Assembly: GCA_038534295.1 (NCBI GenBank)
Contig: JBCAXA010000002.1
Coordinates: 620,001-684,000 of the forward strand
Direction of reading: 5' to 3'
DNA length: 64,000 nt
From: JBCAXA01 sp038534295
Lineage (GTDB): Bacteria; Pseudomonadota; Gammaproteobacteria; Steroidobacterales; Woeseiaceae
The notes under the pieces were generated by a model, which was not told the DNA's origin, searched no databases, and was given only the letters and a program-made list of their open reading frames with translations. A program made the translations under genes and the position numbers. This document shows, piece after piece, positions 9,074 to 18,134 of the stretch (the stretch's first letter is position 1; each line of letters opens with the position of its first letter).

Positions 9074-10075
9074 ATGGGACTTAAAGTCGGCTTGTTAGGG
9101 GGCGGCTCCTGGGGCACCACCGTGGCGGCGCTCGTTGCCCGGAACACAGACATCACCATCTGGGCGCGTGATTCGGCGACCGTCACAGAAATCAACACGC
9201 AGCACACCAATCGCAAGTATCTGCCGGATGCGGTCATGCCCGGCAATCTGGTCGCGTGCGGCAGCATCGAGGAGACGGTTTCGCACATCGACGTGCTGGT
9301 CATGGGAATACCGTCGCAGGGCTTTCGAGGCGTGCTGGAAAAGGTCAAGCCGCACCTTCGTGCGTGGGTCCCGGTAATCAGCCTGACGAAAGGCTTGGAG
9401 CTGAGCACGAGCAAGCGCATGACCGAGGTCATCGAGGAAATACTGCCGGGCCATCCCGTCGGTGTACTAACGGGGCCGAATCTCGCTCGGGAAATCATGG
9501 CCGGACAGGCGGCGGCCAGCGTACTCGCCATGGACGACGAAATAATCGTGCGAGAGCTTCAGTCCGTGTTTCGCAGCGGCCTTTTCCGGGTGTATACGAA
9601 CGACGACGTTGTCGGCTGCGAGCTGGGCGGCGTCCTAAAAAACATCATCGCAATTGCAGTCGGTATGGGCGATGGTCAAGGTGCCGGTGACAACACGCGC
9701 TCTGCCATCATCACCCGTGGGCTTGCGGAAATCACTCGTCTCGGTGTCGCTATGGGTGGGCGTGCCGAGACCTTCGCTGGCCTTGCCGGCATGGGCGATA
9801 TGATCGCGACCTGCACGAGTGCGCAAAGCCGCAATCGTCACGTCGGCGTGGAACTCGGCAAAGGCCGTACAATCGATGCGATCATCGAGGACATGGTGAT
9901 GGTTGCCGAGGGCGTCAAAAGCGCGCCGGCCGTCATTGCGCTCGCCGAGCACTACAACATCGAAATGCCAATCGCCCAGGACGTCTATCGCGTTGTACAA
10001 GGCAAGAGCAGCGCGCGACAGGCGTTTCGTGGCCTGCTAAAAGTCGTACCGGGCGCCGAGTCGGACCCTGGGTAG
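9074..10075 (+). CDS. gpsA: Glycerol-3-phosphate dehydrogenase [NAD(P)+]
   Basis: This cytoplasmic enzyme reduces dihydroxyacetone phosphate to sn-glycerol 3-phosphate for phospholipid synthesis. Evidence is the N-terminal Rossmann motif GLLGGGSWGTTVAALVA, the GIPSQGFRGVL segment, VLTGPNLAREIMAGQ, the catalytic-domain GCELGGVLKNIIAIA containing the conserved Lys, and NTRSAIITRGLAEITRLG. The length of 333 residues is normal. ATG 9074 has an AGGGGGA ribosome-binding site. It stands alone, without the secB/grx neighbours common in gammaproteobacteria. Confidence 0.97.
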   Translation: MGLKVGLLGGGSWGTTVAALVARNTDITIWARDSATVTEINTQHTNRKYLPDAVMPGNLVACGSIEETVSHIDVLVMGIPSQGFRGVLEKVKPHLRAWVPVISLTKGLELSTSKRMTEVIEEILPGHPVGVLTGPNLAREIMAGQAAASVLAMDDEIIVRELQSVFRSGLFRVYTNDDVVGCELGGVLKNIIAIAVGMGDGQGAGDNTRSAIITRGLAEITRLGVAMGGRAETFAGLAGMGDMIATCTSAQSRNRHVGVELGKGRTIDAIIEDMVMVAEGVKSAPAVIALAEHYNIEMPIAQDVYRVVQGKSSARQAFRGLLKVVPGAESDPG

Positions 10076-10129
10076 ATCGACCGAGCTAAAACAAACGCGC
10101 CGCGCCAAGCTGTAATCGCTTGCAAGCCA

Positions 10130-10159
10130 CTGCCGAGTCGTCGGCGGACGACTTGGCAG
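10130..10159. terminator. Strong stem-loop between convergent gpsA and propeller gene
   Basis: A 13-bp stem (one G-T pair) closes a GGCG loop: CTGCCGAGTCGTC pairs with GACGACTTGGCAG. It lies 55 bp after gpsA and 36 bp before the stop of the convergent gene. There is no T tract, so factor-independent termination is only probable. Confidence 0.5.
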
Positions 10160-10194
10160 CAGCGCGTACCTGCGTTCAACTAGACTAACGTCTT

Positions 10195-11082
10195 TCAGTA
10201 TCGATACCACCAGAAGCGACTGCGAACACGCTTGGCGACGAAAATCGTGCCGCCACTGCCGTAGTACAGACGCCGCCGATCGTGCGACAAGGACGCGCGC
10301 GTTTCGTTGCCATCGATTGTCGGAAAGCCTCGCGTTTGGCTGAGGTTTTTCGGCCGCGACCAGCCGAATGGATGCCGACGCGCGGTGAACACGTCCTGGC
10401 CACCGGTACCGTCGCGGTCCGAGCTAAACACGATTTCTTGGCCGCGTGCGCTGAGGTTTGGCTGCTGGTCGTTGAACGGTGTGTTCAACTGGTGCTGCGG
10501 CTCGCCCGGGCCGAACGAACCTATCCAACTCAATTTGCTGCGGTAGATGTCCTGGTCACCGGCCGGTCCGTTGGTCGAGTAATACAGGTAGATACCGTCA
10601 CGCTCATACGTCAATGACGGTGCGAGTTCGCGCCCCGGCGTATTCGGGCCGTGCGGTGCGCAAGCGAGTCGGGTTGGCTCCGCCGGAACACCGTCAACGA
10701 TACGCGTCGCAAAAATGTCGGCACCGCCGCAGCTGTCTTCGCCCGGTCGATCCGATACGAAGAACAGATACCCGTCGCTGAGCGGCGTCGGGCAAAAGTC
10801 GGCGGCGTCATCCAAGCTGACCGGGTCGGGCACTTTCGTGCGTGGGCCAAACGGCGCTCGTAGGCTACTGCGCTCGTAGGTCCAAACGTCGAGCGTGCCG
10901 TCGAAGCCGCCAGCCGTAAACAGCGTCAGCGCGTCCGGTGATTCTATTGGGCAGCCGCCGGCTACGTTCTCGACGGCGCTGGGCGTACTCCACTGCTTAA
11001 AACCAGAGGCGTGTGCGGCCGAGGCTGCCAGTACCAGCGCGGCCGTTGCGGTTATTCGAAATGCATATGGACTGAGTTTCAT
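10195..11082 (-). CDS. Secreted WD40-like/PD40 beta-propeller protein
   Basis: A signal peptide (MKLSPYAFRITATAALVLAASAAHA) leads into TolB-like PD40 repeats, recognised by recurring SDRPGEDSCGGADIF, YYSTNGPAGDQDIY and FSSDRDGTGGQDVF motifs. ATG 11082 is chosen over a longer frame because it starts the signal peptide and has a GGAG site upstream. The product is probably periplasmic or extracellular; PD40 propellers bind proteins or carbohydrate but the ligand is not evident. It lies downstream of an ECF sigma factor on the same strand (270-bp gap), a combination seen with this sigma class. Confidence 0.85.
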   Translation of the reverse strand: MKLSPYAFRITATAALVLAASAAHASGFKQWSTPSAVENVAGGCPIESPDALTLFTAGGFDGTLDVWTYERSSLRAPFGPRTKVPDPVSLDDAADFCPTPLSDGYLFFVSDRPGEDSCGGADIFATRIVDGVPAEPTRLACAPHGPNTPGRELAPSLTYERDGIYLYYSTNGPAGDQDIYRSKLSWIGSFGPGEPQHQLNTPFNDQQPNLSARGQEIVFSSDRDGTGGQDVFTARRHPFGWSRPKNLSQTRGFPTIDGNETRASLSHDRRRLYYGSGGTIFVAKRVRSRFWWYRY

Positions 11083-11352
11083 CGTATCGCTCCGTTCGTT
11101 GTTTTGAATCGCGTGCGGAGATCGGTTGTCCACGAGAGACAGCTCCGCTCCTCGTATCGGGATTCACGTCCCCATCCATCACTGTCGCGAGACCGCGTGC
11201 GTCCCTACTACTAAAATCGGAACGGCGCTCGAAATCCCGCCACCGGTGCGGCTTGCACGGACGGTGCTTGGAAACTCGGCTCAGCAGCCGAGGGATTCGC
11301 GGTATGCCAGACGCTAGCGGGTTACCGCGCGACGACACGCGTCGACGCGGTA

Positions 11353-11901
11353 CTAGTCGCTGTTGTCGCTAATCAGGCCGCCAATGCGAGCCCTGGCCGA
11401 CGACCACGAGCGCTCAACAGAGCGCTCTGAAATGCCGAGGCATTCCGCCGTTTCGGCGGTCGTGAGACCGGCGAAATAGCGACATTCGAAGACGCGCGCT
11501 GATCGCGCGTCCTCGGCGTGAACGATAGACAGCATAGCGTCGACCTCGAGCAGAAATTCGGCGCGATCATGCGCATCGTCGCCGATCAGCGTCTCGGCGA
11601 GCGTTACTTCGGCGCCGGCCCGCTTTTCTGCCGTTAAGTAGCGCACTTCGTCGACGATAATCCGGCGCATGACGGTCGCGGCAAGTCCGAAGAATTGCTG
11701 ACGGTCCGCCGGTGTCAACCGGCCGCCGGACAGCATGCGGACAAACGCTTCGTTGACCAGCGTCGTCGCGCCGATGCTTGGCGTGCCGCGCGAACGGCGC
11801 TGCGCCATGGCCTTGAGTTCCGGATACAGCGCCGCAACGAGCCGATCGAGGGCGTCGCTATCGCCATCGCGTGCTTCGTTCAGCAGCACGGTAATGTCCA
11901 T
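11353..11901 (-). CDS. ECF-like RNA polymerase sigma factor
   Basis: Sigma region 2 is seen at about residues 20-90 (LYPELKAMAQRRSRG, TTLVNEAFVRML, FFGLAATVMRRIIVDEVR) and region 4 at 125-175 (VFECRYFAGLTTAETAECLG, ISERSVERSW). This matches the ECF subfamily often found with serine/threonine kinases and TPR proteins rather than with a classical anti-sigma factor; none of these is adjacent. ATG 11901 is preferred to GTG 11913, whose ribosome-binding site would overlap the start. Possible target: the propeller gene downstream. Confidence 0.9.
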   Translation of the reverse strand: MDITVLLNEARDGDSDALDRLVAALYPELKAMAQRRSRGTPSIGATTLVNEAFVRMLSGGRLTPADRQQFFGLAATVMRRIIVDEVRYLTAEKRAGAEVTLAETLIGDDAHDRAEFLLEVDAMLSIVHAEDARSARVFECRYFAGLTTAETAECLGISERSVERSWSSARARIGGLISDNSD

Positions 11902-12133
11902 CCGCTTGTCCACCCTTCTTAGCGGGGCATTGTTCGAACGCAGAATAGCAACATCTCCAAATTACGTTTAACTATCGCGACGAACAGAAAAAGTAATTTC
12001 ACACGTGATCATCGTGACGGTACTTTGTATACGGCGCGAGTATTGACCTGGCGCAAAACGCCTTTTTTGTGCGGCGAGCCTGACGCTGTGCGTCGGTCTG
12101 CTTGCCGCTGAACAGTCACAGCGGAGAAAACCG

Positions 12134-14305
12134 ATGAATGCAGCAAGCGCTCCCGCCTCTTGCCCGGTCATGCACGGCGGCAATACGGCAATGGACAAGC
12201 CAGTCACGAAGTGGTGGCCAAAGTCTTTGAATCTCGACATTCTTCACCAGCACGGCGCAAAAACCAGTCCGATGGACCCGGACTACGACCATCGCGCAGC
12301 GGTCAAAAGCCTGGATTTCGAAGCCGTCAAGACCGACGTGAAAGCGCTGCTGACCGACAGCCAAGCATGGTGGCCGGCCGATTGGGGCCACTACGGCGGC
12401 CTGATGATTCGCCTGGCTTGGCACTCGGCAGGTTCATATCGCACAGGCGACGGTCGCGGTGGCGCTGGCCACGGCAACATCCGGTTCGCGCCGCTGAACT
12501 CCTGGCCGGACAACGCGAGCCTCGACAAAGCGCGCCGGCTGCTTTGGCCTGTGAAAAAAAAGTACGGCAATGCGCTTAGCTGGGCGGACTTGATTATTTT
12601 GTCCGGCAACATGGCCTACGAGTCGATGGGTCTGAAGCCATTTGGTTTTGGCTTTGGACGTGAGGATATCTGGGGCCCTGAGCAAGACGTTTACTGGGGC
12701 GCAGAAAACCAATGGCTGGCCCCTAGCGAGAATCGCTACGAAAACCTCGATGATGCAACGACGCTCGAGAATCCACTGGCCGCCGTTCACATGGGTCTCA
12801 TCTACGTGAATCCAGAAGGCGTCAACGGCACACCGGATCCGGCGAAGACTGCACAGCACGTGCGAGAAACCTTTGCACGCATGGCGATGGACGATGTTGA
12901 GACTGCGGCCCTCACCTGCGGCGGTCACACGGTCGGCAAGGCGCACGGTCGCGGCGCCGTTAACGACATCGGTGTCGCACCTGAATCGGCAGACGTGCAC
13001 GAGCAAGGTCTCGGTTGGTCCAACCCGGGCCTTGACGGTAAAGCGACTAATGCCTTCACGTCAGGAATTGAAGGCGCATGGACCAAGCATCCGACGCAAT
13101 GGGACATGGGCTACTTCGATTTGCTGTTCGGCTACGAGTGGGAACTGAAAAAATCTCCCGCGGGGGCCTGGCAATGGGAACCCATTGGCATCAAGGAGGA
13201 AGACAAGCCAGTCGACCCGACAGATTCGTCGATCCGCCACAACCCGATCATGACCGATGCCGACATGGCCATGAAGATCGACCCAAAGTACAACGCGATA
13301 TGCAAAACGTTTATGGCGGACCCTGACTATTTCGCTGATACCTTCGCGCGTGCTTGGTTCAAACTGACTCACCGCGATATGGGACCGCGTGCCAACTACT
13401 TTGGGCCGGACGTGCCGGCTGAGGACCTGATCTGGCAGGATCCGATTCCGGCCGGCAGCACCAGCTACGACATCGATGCGGTTAAAGCCACCATTGCGGC
13501 CAGCGGTCTAACGCCTGCCGACTTGATTGCAACGGCCTGGGACAGCGCTCGCACCTTCCGCAGTTCGGATAACCGTGGCGGCGCAAACGGCGCTCGCATT
13601 CGGCTGGCACCACAGCGCGACTGGGAAGCCAACGAACCGGCGCGGCTGTCAAAGGTGCTGGATGCGTTGGAGCCGATCGCCGTGAACACAGGTGCGTCTA
13701 TAGCCGACGTCATCGTTTTGGCGGGCAACGTGGGTCTTGAGCAGGCAATCGCGGCTGCAGGATTTGACGTTGCGGTACCGTTTTCGGCCGGTCGCGGCGA
13801 TGCAAGCCCTGAGCAGACCGACAGTGAATCGTTCGGTGTTCTAGAGCCGTTGGCGGATGGTTTCCGCAATTTCCAGAAACAGGCGTACGCGGTCTCTGCC
13901 GAGGAGATGTTGCTGGATCGAGCACAACTGTTGGGCCTTACTGCCGCGGAAATGACGGTTTTGCTGGGCGGTCTGCGGGTTCTGGGTGTCAATTACGGCG
14001 ACTCACCGCATGGCGTCTTTACCGATCGCGTCGGGCAGCTGACGACCGATTTCTTTACCGTGCTTACCGACATGGCCTACAGCTGGCATCCGGCCGCCGG
14101 CGGCACGTATGAGCTGCGCGATCGCGCTACTGGTGAGGTCAAATACACGGCAACGAGCGCCGATCTCGTGTTCGGTTCCAACTCGATCTTACGTGGCTAC
14201 GCTGAGGTGTACGCGCAGGACGACAACGCCGAGAAATTCGTTCGCGATTTCGTCGCGGCATGGACGAAGGTCATGAATGCCGATCGGTTCGATCTGCGCG
14301 GATAG
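12134..14305 (+). CDS. katG: Catalase-peroxidase
   Basis: A full-length (723 aa) bifunctional haem catalase-peroxidase that removes hydrogen peroxide. N-terminal active-site motif MIRLAWHSAGSYRTGDGRGG includes the distal Arg, Trp and His; proximal haem ligand motif ALTCGGHTVGKAHG; the cross-link Tyr is in AAVHMGLIYVNPEGVNG. The C-terminal inactive peroxidase-like domain (ATAWDSARTFRSSDNRGGAN) is complete. ATG 12134 has a GGAG site eight bases upstream. No OxyR or ferric-uptake-type regulator gene is adjacent. Confidence 0.98.
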   Translation: MNAASAPASCPVMHGGNTAMDKPVTKWWPKSLNLDILHQHGAKTSPMDPDYDHRAAVKSLDFEAVKTDVKALLTDSQAWWPADWGHYGGLMIRLAWHSAGSYRTGDGRGGAGHGNIRFAPLNSWPDNASLDKARRLLWPVKKKYGNALSWADLIILSGNMAYESMGLKPFGFGFGREDIWGPEQDVYWGAENQWLAPSENRYENLDDATTLENPLAAVHMGLIYVNPEGVNGTPDPAKTAQHVRETFARMAMDDVETAALTCGGHTVGKAHGRGAVNDIGVAPESADVHEQGLGWSNPGLDGKATNAFTSGIEGAWTKHPTQWDMGYFDLLFGYEWELKKSPAGAWQWEPIGIKEEDKPVDPTDSSIRHNPIMTDADMAMKIDPKYNAICKTFMADPDYFADTFARAWFKLTHRDMGPRANYFGPDVPAEDLIWQDPIPAGSTSYDIDAVKATIAASGLTPADLIATAWDSARTFRSSDNRGGANGARIRLAPQRDWEANEPARLSKVLDALEPIAVNTGASIADVIVLAGNVGLEQAIAAAGFDVAVPFSAGRGDASPEQTDSESFGVLEPLADGFRNFQKQAYAVSAEEMLLDRAQLLGLTAAEMTVLLGGLRVLGVNYGDSPHGVFTDRVGQLTTDFFTVLTDMAYSWHPAAGGTYELRDRATGEVKYTATSADLVFGSNSILRGYAEVYAQDDNAEKFVRDFVAAWTKVMNADRFDLRG

Positions 14306-14318
14306 TTCGCTGTAACGC

Positions 14319-14350
14319 GTCGGGCGGGTTGGCTCACCTACCCGCCCGAC
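14319..14350. terminator. Perfect 11-bp stem-loop between convergent katG and gltS
   Basis: GTCGGGCGGGT and ACCCGCCCGAC pair perfectly around a 10-base loop. The right arm lies inside the last codons of the convergent symporter gene, so the hairpin could serve both transcripts. No T run is present. Confidence 0.5.
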
Positions 14351-15564
14351 TTCAGCAAATCGAGCGCCGTTTGCAGCACGAACGAGTTGGTGATATCGAC
14401 AAAGAAGGCGGCCACGAGCGGCAAAATGATAAACGCCAACGGCGCTGGCCCGTGAGTCTTCGTCACGGCCGTCATGTTGGCGATTGCTGTCGGTGTTGCG
14501 CCTAGCGCAAAGCCGCCGAAGCCGGCACTGAGCACCGCAGCCTGATAGTTACCACCCATCAGGCGGAACAGCACCAACAAAATAAAGGCGACGGCGGCGA
14601 GCGTCTGCAGCAGCAGCACGCCGAGCAGCGGCCCGGCGAGCCCGGCAACCGCCCAGAGCTGCATACTCATTAACGACATGGCAAGGAACAAGCCAAGCGA
14701 AAAGTCCGACACCAGCGCCAGCGAACGGGTCCGAGCGGGCCAGTGCATCTTTGGCATCAGCAGCGGTACCGTATTCGACAGCACAATCGCTGCGAGCAGG
14801 CAGGAGACAAAGAACGGCAGCTTTAAGCCGACTGCGACGAAGCCCTGATCGACGAACCATCCGGCTATGATCGCCAGATGCAGCGTCAAGAGCACCGCCA
14901 TGATACTCGTGTGTTGGATAGTCTCGGTGTCCTGATCCTCGTAGGCGATTCCCACCACGCTCGGCTCATCGCTCCCCGAGAGCTTGTAGCGCTCGAGCAA
15001 GAACTTTGCGATCGGGCCGCCGATCAGACTCGCCAAGACCAGACCTAGCGTCGCTGCCGCGACGCCGATTTCGAGCGCGCCTTGGACGCCCTGAGCCTCG
15101 AACTCGGGCGCCCAGGCAATGGCTGTACCATGCCCGCCAATCAAGGCCGCCGAGCCCGCCAACAGCCCCACTTCGCGCGGCAAGCCGAACAGCATTGCCC
15201 CAATCACGCCAACGATGTCTTGCAGCACGATGTAGCCGAGCGTCAGGCCCAACAAAATGAGCAAGGGCTTACCGCCGCGCAGTAAGTCGCTGAACCGGGC
15301 GTTGAGGCCAATGGCGGTAAAGAAGTAAATCAGCAGCCGGTCGCGGGTTTGGAGATCGAAGACGACCTCGAGGTCCGCTAACGCAAACAGCGCCAAGGTG
15401 ATGATGGCCGCGAGCAGTCCGCCGGTGACGGGTTCTGGAATGTTGTAGGCGCGCAGAAACTCGACTCGTCGATTGAGCCGCATGCCGACAAAAAATACAA
15501 TTATTCCAATAGTATACGCGACAAAGTTATCAACGTTTATCGTCGTAATGTCACTCTCTGGCAC
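14338..15564 (-). CDS. gltS: Sodium/glutamate symporter
   Basis: About ten or more hydrophobic helices in 408 residues match GltS: the two inverted repeats hold the re-entrant segments GHGTAIAWAPEF and GFGGFALGATPTAIANM, and YNIPEPVTGGLLAAI near the N-terminus is characteristic. It imports glutamate with Na+ across the inner membrane. GTG 15564 has a GGGAAG site. It is monocistronic, convergent with katG. Confidence 0.95.
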   Translation of the reverse strand: MPESDITTINVDNFVAYTIGIIVFFVGMRLNRRVEFLRAYNIPEPVTGGLLAAIITLALFALADLEVVFDLQTRDRLLIYFFTAIGLNARFSDLLRGGKPLLILLGLTLGYIVLQDIVGVIGAMLFGLPREVGLLAGSAALIGGHGTAIAWAPEFEAQGVQGALEIGVAAATLGLVLASLIGGPIAKFLLERYKLSGSDEPSVVGIAYEDQDTETIQHTSIMAVLLTLHLAIIAGWFVDQGFVAVGLKLPFFVSCLLAAIVLSNTVPLLMPKMHWPARTRSLALVSDFSLGLFLAMSLMSMQLWAVAGLAGPLLGVLLLQTLAAVAFILLVLFRLMGGNYQAAVLSAGFGGFALGATPTAIANMTAVTKTHGPAPLAFIILPLVAAFFVDITNSFVLQTALDLLKSGG

Positions 15565-15621
15565 GTCATGTACTTCCCGTGAGAACGCTCGAGACTGCCG
15601 AACGGCTCGCTAGAGCGACCA

Positions 15622-16212
15622 CTATCCCGGCGGAAACTCAGCAAGAATTGCGCTGACACCGGCACGGATAGCCTCTGTGTTCCTGCCTTGCAGCTCGTCA
15701 CGAGTCAGGCGTTTCGAGGCCGCGCCGTGCCAGACGGGGCTCTTGCGTTCGGTATCGAAGATGTCGATCGCAAGGGTTCCCTCGGTGTAGTTATGCGTCG
15801 ACACCTCGGTGCGCGTGCTGGCACGCGCCGGGCGCACGCCATAGTAGTCGTAGCCCCAGCGCCAATGTGGCCCGTAATAGTCGACATACTCGCGCTCGCG
15901 CACCTCGACGAGATCGCGCGCGCCAACGGTGAAAGCGACGACGAAATCAGCGTCAGTCGGGTCGGCGACGTATTGAAAGCCCTTCTCGACGAGCGTTGCC
16001 TGAATCGTGTCTTGCAGTCGCTTGGCGACCAGCGGGTTTGGTCCGCGGTCTCCGGCAACTGTCATCGGGTTCTCGCCAATCCACGCGAACGTACGGTACT
16101 CGGTAAATGATTGTTCTGGATCGAAGTCGGAAAAGACTTCGGGTCCGGTTGCGCAGCCGGCCAGTACGAGCGCTGCGGCGCAGGTTGCAAAACGTGTCGC
16201 CAGTGTTTTCAT
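15622..16212 (-). CDS. DUF4136 lipoprotein
   Basis: The signal peptide ends in a lipobox (AALVLAGC), and the mature part has the DUF4136 pattern: FDPEQSFTEYRTFAW, then a region with VAKRLQDTIQATLVEKGF and a C-terminal KRLTRDELQGRNTEAI. ATG 16212 has an AGGAG site four bases upstream; a longer frame upstream is not needed. The product is an outer- or inner-membrane-anchored lipoprotein of unknown function, common in marine gammaproteobacteria. Confidence 0.88.
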   Translation of the reverse strand: MKTLATRFATCAAALVLAGCATGPEVFSDFDPEQSFTEYRTFAWIGENPMTVAGDRGPNPLVAKRLQDTIQATLVEKGFQYVADPTDADFVVAFTVGARDLVEVREREYVDYYGPHWRWGYDYYGVRPARASTRTEVSTHNYTEGTLAIDIFDTERKSPVWHGAASKRLTRDELQGRNTEAIRAGVSAILAEFPPG

Positions 16213-16494
16213 TGTCTCCTCCGCGAGCGAGCCGTCGTCCATTGATCGTGCTCGTTTGCTATTTGCACAAGTGCCGTCTAGGTAATGATACGTGTTGTGC
16301 TTGTCCTTCGCCGTGGCGCGGTGAATCTCGGTGCGCCAATGCAATCTAGTGTAAGCATTCGCTGCTGATCGGCCCCGTTGCGTCACCGATCCGTCATCTG
16401 TTGCCGACAAACTAACCGGCCACTCGCGCAATTGCGGTAGCCTCTAACCTGCGTATGCGCCGTTGGCACTCATCGACATCGGATCGATTCCTAC

Positions 16495-16941
16495 ATGCAG
16501 CAGATTCTGTTTCTTTGCACGGGCAATTACTACCGAAGCCGGTTCGCGGAGGAGTATTTCAACTATTACGCCCAGATTCGTGCGCTCAACTATCGAGCGG
16601 ACTCGAAAGGTCTTGCTCGTGACATGGTGACGACAGGCAATGTGGGGCCGATGTCGTTGTACGCGATCGCGATGCTGCGCTCGTTGCGCATTCCGGCCGT
16701 CCGGCGCAATCGGTTCCCGTTGTCTGTCTATCTCGCCGACTTCGAGCACGTTGACAAAGTCATTCTGCTGAGCGGGCGCGAGCACCAACCGATGCTGACA
16801 GAGCATTTCGGTGACAAGGTCGACTCCGCAATCGTGCATGCATTCGACATTGAAGACGTCCACATCGAGCCAGAGACCACCGCCCTGCCGCGTCTGCGCG
16901 ACTCTCTAGATCGATTATTGTCCGCTCTGCCCTCGCGTTAA
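16495..16941 (+). CDS. Low-molecular-weight protein tyrosine phosphatase-like protein
   Basis: The N-terminal P-loop LFLCTGNYYRSR fits the CX5R catalytic signature of low-molecular-weight phosphatases and related arsenate reductases. The family's usual C-terminal DPY general-acid loop is not clear (HAFDIEDVHIEP may replace it), so activity could be altered. At 148 residues it is of normal size. No neighbour indicates the substrate. Confidence 0.75.
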   Translation: MQQILFLCTGNYYRSRFAEEYFNYYAQIRALNYRADSKGLARDMVTTGNVGPMSLYAIAMLRSLRIPAVRRNRFPLSVYLADFEHVDKVILLSGREHQPMLTEHFGDKVDSAIVHAFDIEDVHIEPETTALPRLRDSLDRLLSALPSR

Positions 16942-17060
16942 TCGCTTGCAAGCGCCGTCTTAGTGAGTACGGTCTGCGACATCTTGTCGCTGGATAACGT
17001 GCTCGCATTGCGCGACGTTGATCGGCAACGTCAGTGTTGGTGACGGATGGGTCGCGCTAG

Positions 17061-17660
17061 CAAGTCCCGCGGCAGCCATGGACGCGTGCTCTACGCAGTT
17101 TTTGGCACACCATATGTGCGCAGGCGAGCTCGATTCTGGACTACGAGCTAAAAAGTGCTCGCGCGACTGCATCGACCGCATCGGTGCTACGTCTGCAGCG
17201 AGCAATCGACCGGCTGCGTGAGCCCGGATTTCACCTTCAGCATGCGCTTCAGAATTGGAACAGCTACTTAATTTTGCCGCTGTTCGCATTCGTGAACATG
17301 GGCATTGTCGTGGTGGGTACCCGCGTCGACTTATTGGCCGATGAGGTCATCGGCACGGTGTTGGGGCTAGCGACTGGGAAACCGTTGGGTATCTGCCTCG
17401 CCGTACTGATCGCGGTCAAGACCGGATTGGGCCGCCTCTCGTCTGACGTCACGGGGTTTCAGCTGGCCGGCGCCGCGAGCCTCGCCGGCATAGGCTTCAC
17501 GATGTCAATTTTTATCGCGTCGGCCGCGTTTGAAGGGACGCAGCTGGAGGCGGTAAAAATTGCCGTGCTCATCGGCTCAGCGCTCTCTGCGTTTGCAGGT
17601 ATCGCGATGCTGAGCGCCGTGTCAGCGCGGACCAGCGTGCCCCGACTCGTCAGAGGCTAG
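17061..17660 (+). pseudogene. nhaA: 5'-truncated Na+/H+ antiporter NhaA relic
   Basis: The frame is open from about 17061, and from about 17205 the translation matches only the C-terminal ~150 residues of NhaA: LQNWNSYLILPLFAFVNMGI, ATGKPLGICLAVLIAVKTGL and AASLAGIGFTMSIFIASAAF. NhaA is normally 380-450 residues with 12 helices, including the two catalytic Asp residues in the N-terminal half, all missing here. Only 120 bp separate the open frame from the preceding gene, so the 5' half is deleted, not frameshifted. The fragment still has no internal stop, suggesting a recent loss. A GTG at 17184 could start a short product but it would not be a functional antiporter. Confidence 0.75.
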
Positions 17661-18134
17661 CGCCTTTCGCGGGCCGACGCGGCCGCCATCGACCACAGCG
17701 AATCAAGCGCTCGTCGATCTTTCGATGAAACCGAACGCTGCGTCGGCGTCTCCTAGTGGTTAGCGAAAACAGTTGGCCGCCTACGAAGTCGTCGTGAGCC
17801 CCATTGCTAGTAAGGACCAGACAACGCGTCCGGGTTACTAAAGTCACCGTATATCGTTGGCACCGCACCTCGGCACCTGTTCGACAGTAAGCTGCTTATC
17901 GCGCTATTCGCGCGCTCGCACAACCGATTGGCGCGCGCCTCGACACCGTGCCCAAACTAGTACAAAAGCTCTACACAGATGAACATCGTAGCGGACAGCG
18001 GTATCCCACTTTCCAGCAGGGTGCTCGTTGCAAGAGCGTCGATATCTGATTCTGGCAAAATGGCGTGGCGTTCATGCTCAAGTTCGGAGAGTTGGTGAGA
18101 ACGCCGCCGCACGACGATAGGAGTGCACACCGAC
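17661..18134. other. Non-coding, decayed-looking gap
   Basis: No frame on either strand is convincing over these ~470 bases. The stretch lies between the nhaA relic and a LysR gene and may hold the remains of the deleted sequence plus the LysR promoter. An AGGAG at 18119-18123 belongs to the LysR gene. Confidence 0.5.

Noticed and set aside
12434..13006. 190-residue minus-strand frame inside katG
   Set aside because: It is the antisense shadow of a highly conserved catalase-peroxidase region.
15559..15574. TGGCACG near the gltS start as a sigma-54 -24 element
   Set aside because: The matching -12 GC is missing at the right distance.
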